Below the pieces are notes generated by a model. The model did no database searches. It worked only from the letters and a program-made list of their open reading frames with translations, and was not told the origin of the DNA. Shown here one piece after another: positions 1 to 8,433 of a DNA stretch of 64,000 bases (position 1 is its first letter; each line of letters opens with the position of its first letter). The position numbers and the translations under genes are program-made. The stretch covers positions 62,001 through 126,000 of the forward strand of contig NZ_JABKDE010000008.1 of assembly GCF_013623835.1 (NCBI RefSeq), in the 5' to 3' direction. Origin of the DNA: Brevibacterium oceani (GTDB taxonomy: Bacteria; Actinomycetota; Actinomycetes; Actinomycetales; Brevibacteriaceae).

Positions 1-418
1 CCGCCTCGGCGTCGGCACCGAGGTCGAAGAGCATTCCCTCGCCCTCGTCCGGGTAGCCGCCGGAGAGCTTGTGCTTGCACACATAGTTCCGGCGCCCCTT
101 GAGCAGAGCGGCCCGTGGCAGCGGATCGAGATCCTTCTTCACGGCCTTGAACAGTCGCGGCAGATCCCGGTGGATGATCTGAGTCTGCAGCGCCAAGGTC
201 GCCGTGGACACGACGACCTTGCCGCCGGTGCGGGTGACGTATTCGGCCGCGGGGACGAGGTAGGCCAGGGACTTTCCCGTGCCCGTGCCGGCTTGGACGA
301 GGAGGTGGATTCCCTTGTCCACCGCCGAGGCGACCGCTTGGGCCATCTCCTGCTGACCGGTGCGTGTCGAACCGCCGATCGCTCCGACGGCCGACTCGAG
401 GAGCTCTTCGACCGTCAC
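1..418 (-). CDS. DinG-type ATP-dependent DNA helicase, N-terminal part
   Basis: The first ~139 residues of a superfamily 2 helicase run off the window edge. The Walker A motif QAGTGTGKSLAYLVP lies near residue 40 and is followed by a VSTATLALQTQ strand, the usual layout of DinG/XPD-like helicases that unwind DNA using ATP. A cysteine (NYVCKHK) near residue 110 may belong to the Fe-S cluster of this family. I chose the GTG at 418 because it overlaps the hflX stop as GTGA, implying translational coupling. In actinobacteria this helicase commonly sits between hflX and lexA. The C-terminus is not visible. Confidence 0.8.
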   Translation of the reverse strand, partial: MTVEELLESAVGAIGGSTRTGQQEMAQAVASAVDKGIHLLVQAGTGTGKSLAYLVPAAEYVTRTGGKVVVSTATLALQTQIIHRDLPRLFKAVKKDLDPLPRAALLKGRRNYVCKHKLSGGYPDEGEGMLFDLGADAEA

Positions 419-1887
419 TGATCGATGACCAGGTCCGGACGCTGGAATTCACGCAGTTCGTCGACGATTTCGGCCGGAACCTTCGCCTGCAGGCTCGTGC
501 CCTCTGCGCCGTGTTCTTCGTGTTCGACGGTGCCGAGTGCGTAGATCTTCGACACGAGGTCCCCACGCTCATATGGAATGAGCACGGTGATGTCGATGTC
601 GGGGGCGGGCAGGCGTTCTTCGATGGCTTCGACGAGTCCGTCGATTCCGTTCTCAGTGACGGCGGAGACGAACCGAGCGTGCGGATATTCCGCGCGCAGA
701 CCGGTGATCACAGCCTCCTCGGCGAGGTCGGCTTTGTTGAACACGAGCAGTTCGGGGATCTCTTCGGTCTCGACGTCCTTGAGCACATCCCGCACGGCCT
801 GGATCTGTCCGTGCGGGTCCGGGTGGGAGGCGTCGACGACGTGGAGGAGGAGATCCGAGCCGGCGGCCTCCTCCAGGGTCGAGCGGAAGGCTTCGACGAG
901 CTGGTGGGGCAGGTTGCGGACGAATCCGACGGTGTCGGTGTAGGTGAAGGTGATGCCCTCGGCGGTGCGGGCCTGTCTCACGGTGGGATCGAGGGTCGCG
1001 AATAGGGCGTTCTGCACCATCACCTCGGCGTCGGTGAGGCGATTGAGCAGGGAGGACTTGCCGGCGTTCGTGTACCCGACGATCGCGACGGAGGGCACAT
1101 GGTTCCGCGCACGGTTCTTCCGCTTCGTCTCCCGCGATGGGGCCATGTTCGCGATCTCGCGGCGCAGCTTCGACATGCGGGTGCGGATGCGACGGCGATC
1201 GAGCTCGATCTTCGTCTCACCGGGTCCGCGGGAGCCGATTCCGGCACCGCCGGCGACACGGCCGCCGGCCTGACGGGACAGCGATTCGCCCCAGCCGCGC
1301 AGGCGGGGCAGGAGGTATTCGAGTTGGGCGAGTTCGACCTGGGCTTTGCCCTCGCGGGACTTCGCGTGCTGGGCGAATATGTCGAGGATGAGGGCGACGC
1401 GGTCGACGACCTTGATCTTGATGACGTCCTCGAGTCCGCGCCGCTGGCTGGGGGCGAGTTCGGAGTCGATGATCACGGTGTCGGCGCCGACGGCGGCGAC
1501 GATCTCGGCGAGTTCCGCGGCCTTGCCCTTGCCGAGGTACGTGCCGGGGTCCGGCTTGTCGCGGCGTTGGATGAGCGCGTCGAGGACCTCGGAGCCGGCG
1601 GTCTCGGCCAAAGCTGCGAGCTCACGGATCGAGTTCTCGGCCTCGGCCTGTGTGGTGTTCCAGATCCCGGCGAGCACGACCCGCTCGAGCCTGATCTGGC
1701 GGTATTCGACCTCGGTGACATCTTCGAGTTCGGTGGAGAGTCCGGCCACACGGGTGAGTGCGGCACGTTCGGCGAGGTCGAACTGGTCGTCCTCGTGGGT
1801 GGTGTCATGATCGCTCAGCGCTTGGGCGCTGCGGGAGAGCACACGGTCGAGCATCGCGTCGCGACGCTCCTTGTCTTCAGACGTCAT
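415..1887 (-). CDS. hflX: GTPase HflX
   Basis: 490 aa, normal length for an actinobacterial HflX, a ribosome-associated GTPase that splits or rescues stalled ribosomes. The N-terminal HflX domain ends in the family signature GRVAGGAGIGSRGPGETKIE. The G domain follows, with P-loop GYTNAGKSSLLN near residue 270, G3 DTVGF and G4 NKAD. The ATG at 1887 has an AAAGGA ribosome-binding site 5-7 nt upstream. The stop overlaps the next gene's GTG. A short divergent promoter region (1888-2014) separates it from the methyltransferase gene. Confidence 0.96.
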   Translation of the reverse strand: MTSEDKERRDAMLDRVLSRSAQALSDHDTTHEDDQFDLAERAALTRVAGLSTELEDVTEVEYRQIRLERVVLAGIWNTTQAEAENSIRELAALAETAGSEVLDALIQRRDKPDPGTYLGKGKAAELAEIVAAVGADTVIIDSELAPSQRRGLEDVIKIKVVDRVALILDIFAQHAKSREGKAQVELAQLEYLLPRLRGWGESLSRQAGGRVAGGAGIGSRGPGETKIELDRRRIRTRMSKLRREIANMAPSRETKRKNRARNHVPSVAIVGYTNAGKSSLLNRLTDAEVMVQNALFATLDPTVRQARTAEGITFTYTDTVGFVRNLPHQLVEAFRSTLEEAAGSDLLLHVVDASHPDPHGQIQAVRDVLKDVETEEIPELLVFNKADLAEEAVITGLRAEYPHARFVSAVTENGIDGLVEAIEERLPAPDIDITVLIPYERGDLVSKIYALGTVEHEEHGAEGTSLQAKVPAEIVDELREFQRPDLVIDQ

Positions 1888-2014
1888 TCATTCCTTTGTT
1901 CGTGTACCGCCCGCACGTGACAAAGCGTGCGGGGGTCGTCATTCTTCGCACCGGCGGTGGTGCTGTGCACCGACGACGGTGTCCATCAATTCTCCCACAG
2001 CCGTCTAGACTGAA

Positions 2015-2632
2015 GTGGTGTCAGAGCACTATTTCACCGAATCGCCGAGCAGCGAGGCCAAGACCCGGCAGCTGAGCCTCGATCTGGGCGGCCATGATGT
2101 CACCGTCGAAACCGTATCAGGCACCTTCTCACCCACGCGCCTCGACCTCGGCACGGCCGTGCTGCTGCGGCATCTGCCCGAGCCTCCGGCCGGGGATGTG
2201 CTCGACCTCGGCTGCGGTTGGGGGCCGATCGCGTTGCATACGGGACTGCAGGCCACCGACGCCGAGGTGGACGTGCGGGTGTGGGCACTCGACGTCAATT
2301 CCCGGTCACTTGAGACGACTGCGGCCAATGCTCGGAGGTTGGGTCTCGATTCGATCCGAACCGTCACCGCCGATGAGATCCCCACGAATCTGCAGTTCGC
2401 CGCGATCCGGTCCAATCCCCCGATCCGCATCGGCAAGGAGGCGCTGCACGAGTTGCTCGAGACGTGGTTGCCGCGCTTGGCGCCGGACGGTCGTGCGGAT
2501 CTGGTGGTGTCGAAGAACCTCGGTGCCGATTCCCTGCAGAAGTGGATCGCCGGGATGCTGGGGTCAGAGTTCGAGGTCACACGAACGGGGTCATCGAAGG
2601 GCTTCCGCGTGCTCACCGTCAACCGCGACTGA
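2015..2632 (+). CDS. RsmC-like class I SAM-dependent methyltransferase
   Basis: 205 aa from GTG 2015; GTG 2018 is the next codon and equally possible. It is a small methyltransferase (MTS) domain with SAM-binding motif LDLGCGWGPIAL near residue 65 and SNPPIRIGKE near residue 132, the N-P-P-[F/I] motif of N-methylating enzymes such as 16S rRNA G1207 methyltransferase. It is one MTS domain, about half the length of E. coli RsmC. It converges on dapF with only 2 bp between the stops and is divergent from hflX. rRNA modification is an inference from family and neighbours. Confidence 0.82.
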   Translation: MVSEHYFTESPSSEAKTRQLSLDLGGHDVTVETVSGTFSPTRLDLGTAVLLRHLPEPPAGDVLDLGCGWGPIALHTGLQATDAEVDVRVWALDVNSRSLETTAANARRLGLDSIRTVTADEIPTNLQFAAIRSNPPIRIGKEALHELLETWLPRLAPDGRADLVVSKNLGADSLQKWIAGMLGSEFEVTRTGSSKGFRVLTVNRD

Positions 2633-2634
2633 TC

Positions 2635-3624
2635 TCAGCTGATCGTGCCGCTGGCGACGAGGACGGCGGGTCCGGCGAGGCTGACGCGGCCGCTGGTGCC
2701 TTCGGGGTTCGGATCGATCTCGATGCGCAGCTGGCCGCCGGGGACGTCGACTCGCCACTGCAGCGGTGACTTCTCTCCTGCCCAGTGGTGGGCGGCGATC
2801 GCGGCGGCGCAGGCTCCGGTGCCGCACGAGCGGGTTTCGCCGACGCCGCGTTCGAAGACGCGCATGCGCAGGGCGCCCTCTCCCCCGGCCACATCGGAGC
2901 GGGCCGGTTCCATGACGATGTATTCGACATTGGATCCCTGGCCGGGAACCGGGTCGAGGACGGGTGCGTCACGGAGATCGGCGGCATCGAGTTCGGAGTC
3001 TTCGGCCAGAGCGACGACGGTGTGCGGGTTGCCGGTGGCGATGCGCAGACCCGGCCTGGCGACTTCGATGCCGCCGGTGGTCACGAGCACGGAACTCGAC
3101 GGGTCGAGCGACCATTCGCCCATGTCGATCGTGTACCAGGCGTCGCCGACCGAACCGGGAACGGTGGTACGGGCGCCTAAGACGTCGTCGCCGGTCTGGA
3201 CTCCGAGGGCGGGGTTGAGCGTGGTGCGCACGGTCTTGATGCCATCGCGAGTGCCGACGAGGATGTCGCGGGCGTCGGCGGGGACACGTCCGCTGGTGAC
3301 GAGCGCGTGAGCGAAGACGCGGACGCCGTTGCCGCACATCTCGGACAGGCTGCCGTCGCTGTTGTAGTAGTCCATGAACCATTCGGCACCGGCTTCGGCC
3401 TGTTCGGCTGCACCCGGGATGCCGCTGGCAGCCGAACGGACGATGCGGATGATCCCATCGGCGCCGAGCCCGGCCCGCCGATCGGCCAGCATCGCCACAG
3501 TTTCGGGGTGCATCTCGAGGCGGCTGTCGTCGTCGGAGAGGAGGACGAAGTCGTTCTGAGTGCCGTGTCCTTTGACGAACTCGGCTTCGGCCCAGGCGGC
3601 GAAGGGAGAATCCGGGGTGCTCAT
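2635..3624 (-). CDS. dapF: Diaminopimelate epimerase
   Basis: 329 aa cytosolic enzyme converting LL- to meso-diaminopimelate for lysine and peptidoglycan. Both catalytic-cysteine motifs are present: MCGNGVRVFAH (first Cys) and ETRSCGTGACAAA (second Cys). The N-terminal VKGHGTQNDFVLL is the usual substrate-binding start. GGAGAC lies directly before the ATG at 3624. In related genomes dapF normally follows miaA directly; here about 8.7 kb of accessory genes lie between them. Confidence 0.96.
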   Translation of the reverse strand: MSTPDSPFAAWAEAEFVKGHGTQNDFVLLSDDDSRLEMHPETVAMLADRRAGLGADGIIRIVRSAASGIPGAAEQAEAGAEWFMDYYNSDGSLSEMCGNGVRVFAHALVTSGRVPADARDILVGTRDGIKTVRTTLNPALGVQTGDDVLGARTTVPGSVGDAWYTIDMGEWSLDPSSSVLVTTGGIEVARPGLRIATGNPHTVVALAEDSELDAADLRDAPVLDPVPGQGSNVEYIVMEPARSDVAGGEGALRMRVFERGVGETRSCGTGACAAAIAAHHWAGEKSPLQWRVDVPGGQLRIEIDPNPEGTSGRVSLAGPAVLVASGTIS

Positions 3625-3633
3625 GTCTCCATC

Positions 3634-4386
3634 CTATCGGTGAGGCGACGGCGAACGATACAGTCGGCGTTCAGGACCGAAGTGGGTCAGCCTCGGAGTT
3701 GGGGCATGTCTCCTTGATTTGCGGAGCCGTGTCAGAACCGCGCTGATCACGACGGCCGCTCGATAGGTGATCGCGAGCTTGTCGTATCTCGTCGCCAACC
3801 CTCGCCACTGCTTGACGTAGGCAAACGAACGCTCAACAACGGTTCCGATAGACACCGGAATGGAATGCTGGCGGTCGTCCACCTTTCCTACCGCGCCTCT
3901 TCCTGGTCGCGAACTGATCTTTCTTCTCCGGAATCACCGTCCGACTGCCACGCGAACGCAGATAGTCTCGATTGGCCTTGGGCCCATACGCCCGATCAGC
4001 CAGAGCAGCGTCCCGACAGGCGCGAGGACGACCGCCGCCGACCCGCGGCACTCGAATCTCAGCCAGGAGCTGCGCTGGTGGGCACGGTTGATGGTGCCGT
4101 CGACCGAGATGTTCCACTCGATGTCACTGGCAGCGTCAGCATCGGAAAGCACCTGAGCAAGGACGCGGTCCCAGGTGCCGTCAGCGGCGTAGCGGCGGTG
4201 ACGTTTCCACACTGTCTGCCAGGGCCCGAAGTACTCGCGTGGCAGATCACGCCAAGCGATGCCAGCTCGGTAGCGGTAGACGATTCCTTCGACGATTCGG
4301 CGGTTGTTCTCAAACGGTCGGGCTCTTTTGCCGACGTTCGAGGGCAGGAGTGGTTCGATATTCTCCCACTGCTCCCTAGCCCCACC
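3634..4386 (-). pseudogene. Decayed IS5-family (IS427-like) transposase
   Basis: Three fragments in different minus-strand frames add up to one DDE transposase. First is an N-terminal part (about 4380-4085) containing RAGIAWRDLPREYFGPWQTVWKRHRR. The middle part contains DAALADRAYGPKANRDYLRSRG and GRKGGRPPAF. The C-terminal part contains VERSFAYVKQWRGLATRYDK and reads to a stop at 3634. The frame breaks after RAHQRSS, where roughly 60-70 residues (including a catalytic Asp region) seem deleted. It breaks again near 3850, where VYRNR and VERSF are in different frames. No proper start exists: an in-frame TGA that is also the DUF2000 stop lies just upstream. No terminal inverted repeats were identified. 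It is certainly non-functional. Confidence 0.85.
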
Positions 4387-4893
4387 TCACGGGTGCATCC
4401 GCGCGCCTTTCACCACCCGGTCGACACCATTCTTCGCACCGCGCAGGGCTACCCCGACGAGGTTGAGCTCCTCCGCCGGGACACCGGCGACGGCAGCCCG
4501 GTTGGCTGCGTCGTGGCCGGTGGAGAACAGTTCCTCGGTATAGATCGCCGTCGCCAACCCGCGCCCCATCGCCTTCGTCCGGATCGACCGCAGCTTATCC
4601 GCATCCGCCGTCATCACCATGACCGGCTGGCGCAGCATCGGCAGGTAGTCGTTGCCGTCGGCGTCCCGGTAGTTCTCCCCGACCAGGTCCTCATCGCTCG
4701 TGGCGATTCCGGACATGAGGAAGGCGGTGACGTTGAGTTCCTGCCACGGCTGCAGGTCGTCGCGAAGGATGACGACGACCTTGGTGTCGAACCGGACCGG
4801 AGCGGTAGGGTCCGTGGTCGGGTTCTCGGCGATCGCCTCGGCGGGGGTGGGCTGACCTTCGGTCTGATCTGTGGAATTCGTGTTCTCGTGCAT
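4387..4893 (-). CDS. DUF2000 domain protein
   Basis: 168 aa from ATG 4893. A low-complexity N-terminus of about 38 residues precedes a DUF2000 domain (DTKVVVILRDDLQPWQELNVTAFLMSGI to the C-terminal GARMHP). Members are small proteins of unknown function that resemble peptidyl-tRNA hydrolase 2 folds. DUF2000 genes are frequently divergent from AraC regulators, as here (49-bp gap), so the AraC protein probably controls it. An upstream in-frame ATG at 4956 would overlap the AraC gene and is less likely. The stop abuts the IS remnant but the domain looks complete. Confidence 0.75.
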   Translation of the reverse strand: MHENTNSTDQTEGQPTPAEAIAENPTTDPTAPVRFDTKVVVILRDDLQPWQELNVTAFLMSGIATSDEDLVGENYRDADGNDYLPMLRQPVMVMTADADKLRSIRTKAMGRGLATAIYTEELFSTGHDAANRAAVAGVPAEELNLVGVALRGAKNGVDRVVKGARMHP

Positions 4894-4942
4894 GGATCCA
4901 GCTTCATCGATCCCCCACACCGCGGTCTTGTACATTTGCTGC

Positions 4943-5722
4943 ATGGTCGATGTCATCCGCGCGTGGCACCCGGCGGTCCCGCAGGTGCAGGAAGTCCTGC
5001 ATGCGCGTTTCGACCATCACGCCTACCCCGCGCACACCCACGATTCGTGGACGGTGCTGCTCATCGACGACGGCGCCGTGACCTATGATCTCGACCGTCA
5101 CGACCACCTTGCCACTCCCACAGCCGTGACTCTGCTGCCGCCGCAGGTGCCCCACGACGGCCGTTCCGCGCTGACTGAGCAGGGCTTTCGCAAACGCGTA
5201 CTCTACCTCGATCCTGGTTGGCTGCCACCTGCCACCATCAACGCTGCGACCGATTCGCCCACCCTGCTCGGCGCCGATGCGCTGAGCACCGTTACCGACA
5301 TCCACGCCGCCCTGGCCGATCCCGCCGATGCCTTCGCTGCCGAATGCGGAGTGCTGGCCCTGCGGGAGATCGCGAATTCCCGACTCGTCCCCGCCACCGA
5401 GACCGCGCCCGATGCGCCGCTTGCCCGACGTCTGCGCGAAATGCTCGACGATCGTCTGCTCGAGTCCTTCACCATCGCGGAGGCGGCCGCGAAGCTCGCC
5501 GCCCACCGCAGCCACCTGGTGCGGGTGTTCACCACGACGTTCGGGATCGCACCCCACCGGTATGTCATCGGCCGCCGGGTCGATCGCGCCCGCCGGCTTC
5601 TCCTGGCCGGGCATTCCCCCGCCGAGGCGGCCGCGAAGTCAGGATTCCACGATCAGGCCCATCTCACCCGCCATTTCCGGTCGACGTTGGGTGCGACACC
5701 CGCCATATTCTCCAGACGGTAG
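4943..5722 (+). CDS. AraC-family transcriptional regulator
   Basis: 259 aa from ATG 4943. The N-terminal cupin-like sensor has the HHAYPAHTHDSWTVLLIDDG strand typical of AraC_binding domains. The C-terminal double helix-turn-helix (about residues 170-258) includes FTIAEAAAKLAAHRSHLVRVF and the second-HTH signature AAAKSGFHDQAHLTRHFRSTLGATP. An earlier ATG at 4871 is possible but would overlap the divergent DUF2000 start. The ligand is unknown; the likely target is the adjacent DUF2000 gene. Confidence 0.88.
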   Translation: MVDVIRAWHPAVPQVQEVLHARFDHHAYPAHTHDSWTVLLIDDGAVTYDLDRHDHLATPTAVTLLPPQVPHDGRSALTEQGFRKRVLYLDPGWLPPATINAATDSPTLLGADALSTVTDIHAALADPADAFAAECGVLALREIANSRLVPATETAPDAPLARRLREMLDDRLLESFTIAEAAAKLAAHRSHLVRVFTTTFGIAPHRYVIGRRVDRARRLLLAGHSPAEAAAKSGFHDQAHLTRHFRSTLGATPAIFSRR

Positions 5723-5757
5723 AGGGCGGAGCCGATATCGATTCGGCTCCGCCCTCT
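5721..5757. terminator. Bidirectional terminator between AraC gene and LPXTG gene
   Basis: A perfect 15-bp stem (AGAGGGCGGAGCCGA and its complement) with a 7-nt loop begins inside the AraC stop codon and ends 24 nt before the stop of the convergent surface-protein gene. Position and symmetry suggest it serves both genes. There is no long U tract. Confidence 0.8.
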
Positions 5758-5781
5758 GCTCGGATCAGATACGAGACTGCA

Positions 5782-7941
5782 TCACAGCAGGTCGGTCTTC
5801 CGTCGCCTCGATATGAGAATAGCGGCGATTCCGCCCCCGACGAGGATCACACCGAGGAAGCCGAAGGTCATCGCTCCAGCGGCGCCAGTTCTCGGCAGAT
5901 GAGAGCCGTCGCTGCCGCTGTCGCTTCCTCCGCTGGTGCTCCCTCCTCTGTCGCTCGCGGATCCATCTGCTGAGGTGTTTCCGACCGCGGACGTGCTCGA
6001 CGCAGCGCTGTCCGTGTTGGAGTTCGTCGCGGCCGAGTCGTCAGCGTCCGGATCAGCTGCGGCAGAGTCGCCAGCACCCGGATCAGTTGCCGAATCAGCA
6101 CCTGGGTCGGTCGCCGCCTGGGCATCGGCGTCCGGCGTTGCCGTTTCCTGGCCGTCCGAATCGGCAGTGGCGTCTACGTCAGCATCCTTTGAATCCTCGT
6201 CCTTGCCGTCCGGGCCAGTCGAGGCATCGTCACCACCGTCGGGATCGGTCGAAGCCTCGGCATCCGACTCCTTCGATGCTTCGGATTCGGCATCCACGGC
6301 GGACGCCGTGTCCGGGTCAGAGACCGCGTCAGGATCAGTCGATGCATCTGCATCAGGCGACGCGTTCAAGTCAGCGTCTGCATCAGGATCAGTGGAAGCG
6401 TTCGGGTCAGAGGCCGCGTCAGAGTCAGAGTCCGCGTCCGGGTCAGTCGATGCATCTGCATCAGGATCAGTGGAAGCGTCCGCACCTGGACCTGGGTCTG
6501 CAGAGGCTTCGCCATCCGGATCGGCACCGACTCCGACATCTTTCCTGTTGACGATGTCGGAGAACGCCACGTCCCGCTTCTCACCGGTGATCGTCACGGT
6601 CTGAGTCTCGTCGGTGAGCACATACCCGTCGGGAGCGCTGGTCTCCTTGATGGTGTAGTCACCCCAAGCCAAGTCGGTCACTTCGAACTGCCCGGCCGCC
6701 TCGTCGGCGTCGAGCTCACCGTTGTCGGCCACGACGAAGTCCTCGCCATCCGGACCAGTCAATGTGAATTCCGCACCGGCGAGCGCTTCGCCGTCTTCGT
6801 CGACCTTCTTCCAGCTCAGTCCTCCGGGGATCTGTTCGTTGACGAGCCGACAGGTGATGATCGCATCCGTGTCGACCGTCTCGGTCAATTCGAATCCGTC
6901 GGCGATGTCTCTGGTGCCGACGGCGCGTCCGTCGGCCGTGCAGACCGCGTTCGAACCGGACTGCTGCTGAAGCCGGTAGCCTTCCTGCTGCTTCTCCGAG
7001 GCCCGCACCCCTTCGGCCGGGGTCGACAGTTTGAAGCTCACCGTCCCGGCCGCATCGGTGGTCTTCTCGACCCCGTCCACCGAATCCGGGGACGAGATCG
7101 TCCAGCCCTCGCCTGGGTATTTCGCGGTGTCCTTCGCGTGCGCGCCGGCCGCAGGGTCGATGAGTTTGGTGACGTTGAGAGTGCCTCGGCAGCTCTTCGT
7201 GGCAATCTCACGGAGCTGTTCGGCCAATTCGGAGTAGTCCGAGACCACGTAGTAGTCGTCTCCTGAGGCCTGGCCCGAGACCAGCTTGATGTTGCCCTCG
7301 TTGATCTCGCTCCCCACTCCCAAACCGACGACCTTGGTACCCTGCGATTTCAGCGCATTCGCCGATTCGACGGCTTTGTCGATGTCGATCTGATCGGTTC
7401 GCGTACCGCGATCATTATTGCCCTGTTCGGACCCCGGCACCCCGTATGCCGTGGGCTTGCCGTCGGTGACGAACAGCACCAGATCGTGGTTCGTGTCGCC
7501 CAGCTGCCCGAGGCCGCGGTCCCAGTTCGTGCCTCCCGAGTCCTGAGGAACCCGCCGAAGCGCGTCGATCTGCTTGTTGAGTTCGTCGACTGAGTCCGAG
7601 GTTGCGACAGACGTGCTGTTGATCGGCTCGTTGGTGCCGTCAGGCCCGAACGTCGCAAACGAGTTCACGGATACTCTGCTGGGAGTCCCCGAGAGGCCGC
7701 TGGCGACAGATTTGGCGGCCGACTTCGAATCGTCGACGTCTCGATCGGACAGGGAATTCGACAGGTCGAGGACGATCCCGATATCGAGGCCGCATTTGTC
7801 AGCCAACGAGGGGTTCGGCAGGGGTTCTGCCGCAGCCTGTGCCGGCGCGACGGATGCACCGAGGAATGCGAACGAAGCAAGAACAGACGATGCGAGGATC
7901 GCCGCTCCGTGCCTCGTCAGAGGATTTCGCTTCAGGGACAA
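5782..7941 (-). CDS. LPXTG-anchored surface protein with VWA and SpaA-like domains
   Basis: 719 aa. A Sec signal peptide (about 1-37, ending APAQA) is followed by a von Willebrand A domain (about 50-245) with MIDAS residues DLSNS and TDGKP. A prealbumin-like region follows, then a SpaA/Cna-B-like domain (about 375-468, KETSAPDGYVL). A long Asp/Ser/Ala-rich stalk (about 470-680) is built of DPDA- and STDPD-type repeats. Sorting signal LPRTG, a hydrophobic segment and RRRKTDLL complete it. This is a sortase substrate exposed on the wall, likely an adhesin or pilus-tip-like protein. No sortase or pilin gene lies nearby. It is divergent from the sigma/anti-sigma fusion. Confidence 0.88.
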   Translation of the reverse strand: MSLKRNPLTRHGAAILASSVLASFAFLGASVAPAQAAAEPLPNPSLADKCGLDIGIVLDLSNSLSDRDVDDSKSAAKSVASGLSGTPSRVSVNSFATFGPDGTNEPINSTSVATSDSVDELNKQIDALRRVPQDSGGTNWDRGLGQLGDTNHDLVLFVTDGKPTAYGVPGSEQGNNDRGTRTDQIDIDKAVESANALKSQGTKVVGLGVGSEINEGNIKLVSGQASGDDYYVVSDYSELAEQLREIATKSCRGTLNVTKLIDPAAGAHAKDTAKYPGEGWTISSPDSVDGVEKTTDAAGTVSFKLSTPAEGVRASEKQQEGYRLQQQSGSNAVCTADGRAVGTRDIADGFELTETVDTDAIITCRLVNEQIPGGLSWKKVDEDGEALAGAEFTLTGPDGEDFVVADNGELDADEAAGQFEVTDLAWGDYTIKETSAPDGYVLTDETQTVTITGEKRDVAFSDIVNRKDVGVGADPDGEASADPGPGADASTDPDADASTDPDADSDSDAASDPNASTDPDADADLNASPDADASTDPDAVSDPDTASAVDAESEASKESDAEASTDPDGGDDASTGPDGKDEDSKDADVDATADSDGQETATPDADAQAATDPGADSATDPGAGDSAAADPDADDSAATNSNTDSAASSTSAVGNTSADGSASDRGGSTSGGSDSGSDGSHLPRTGAAGAMTFGFLGVILVGGGIAAILISRRRKTDLL

Positions 7942-8379
7942 GAGTTGGCTCCTTCAGAAAAAGCCGTCACCTGCACATTCGAGGAATGCCAGGTAAGCGG
8001 ATGCACTGACCATGGGGGTGTGAGGCGACCCTGCAGCCACGTGGTTCTGCAGGGTCGCCTCGGGCGAGTCCGGGACTCGGAGGGGACCCGAATCGGCAGT
8101 TGTACAACTGCCGGCTCAGGCTCGGAGCGATCGTGGGTCTTGACCTCTCCATAGACTGAGACCTGCGCGTGGAGGCTTTTGTTCGCGAGTTCCAGAAGTT
8201 TTTCTCCGCGACACGGCAAACAGGACCACATCGGAAAGGCATCTGTTCTCCTGCGGCTGACATTTCGAGCCCACAGCACCTGGTTTCGAATGTTTGGGAA
8301 GCCGAGAACTTCTCCTGTAGAATTTCAGAACTCCCCTGAAATACCCCGAACTGTTCCCCGAATCACAGTTGAGGTCCCC
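7942..8379. promoter_or_regulatory. Divergent promoter region with clustered palindromes
   Basis: 438 bp without a convincing gene. It contains three inverted repeats: 8022-8061 (15-bp arms GAGGCGACCCTGCAG), 8065-8079 (CGAGTC/GACTCG) and the perfect 20-bp palindrome 8094-8113 (CGGCAGTTGTACAACTGCCG). The rightmost ~150 bp is relatively A/T-rich and probably carries the promoter of the sigma-factor gene. An open frame of 84 codons crosses 8179-8433, but only its last 17 codons have a plausible start. Confidence 0.55.
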
Positions 8380-8433
8380 ATGCAGATTCAGCGCCGACTT
8401 CCGTGCCTCTACCCCGAGGCGGTGAGCCGATGA
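8380..8433 (+). CDS. Putative 17-aa leader peptide upstream of the sigma factor
   Basis: ATG at 8380 preceded by TTGAGGTCCCC (GAGG Shine-Dalgarno, 5 nt spacing) opens a 17-codon frame, MQIQRRLPCLYPEAVSR. Its TGA overlaps the sigma-factor ATG as ATGA. This arrangement fits a leader peptide that couples translation of the downstream gene. Expression is unproven and chance occurrence is possible. No attenuator hairpin was recognised inside it. Confidence 0.35.
   Translation: MQIQRRLPCLYPEAVSR

Noticed and set aside
3634..4386. Active insertion sequence
   Set aside because: Two frame breaks, an internal deletion, no start codon and no recognised terminal repeats.
8179..8379. 84-codon frame reading into the leader peptide
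   Set aside because: The upstream part has no Shine-Dalgarno, no homology and crosses the likely promoter; only the last 17 codons have a plausible start.
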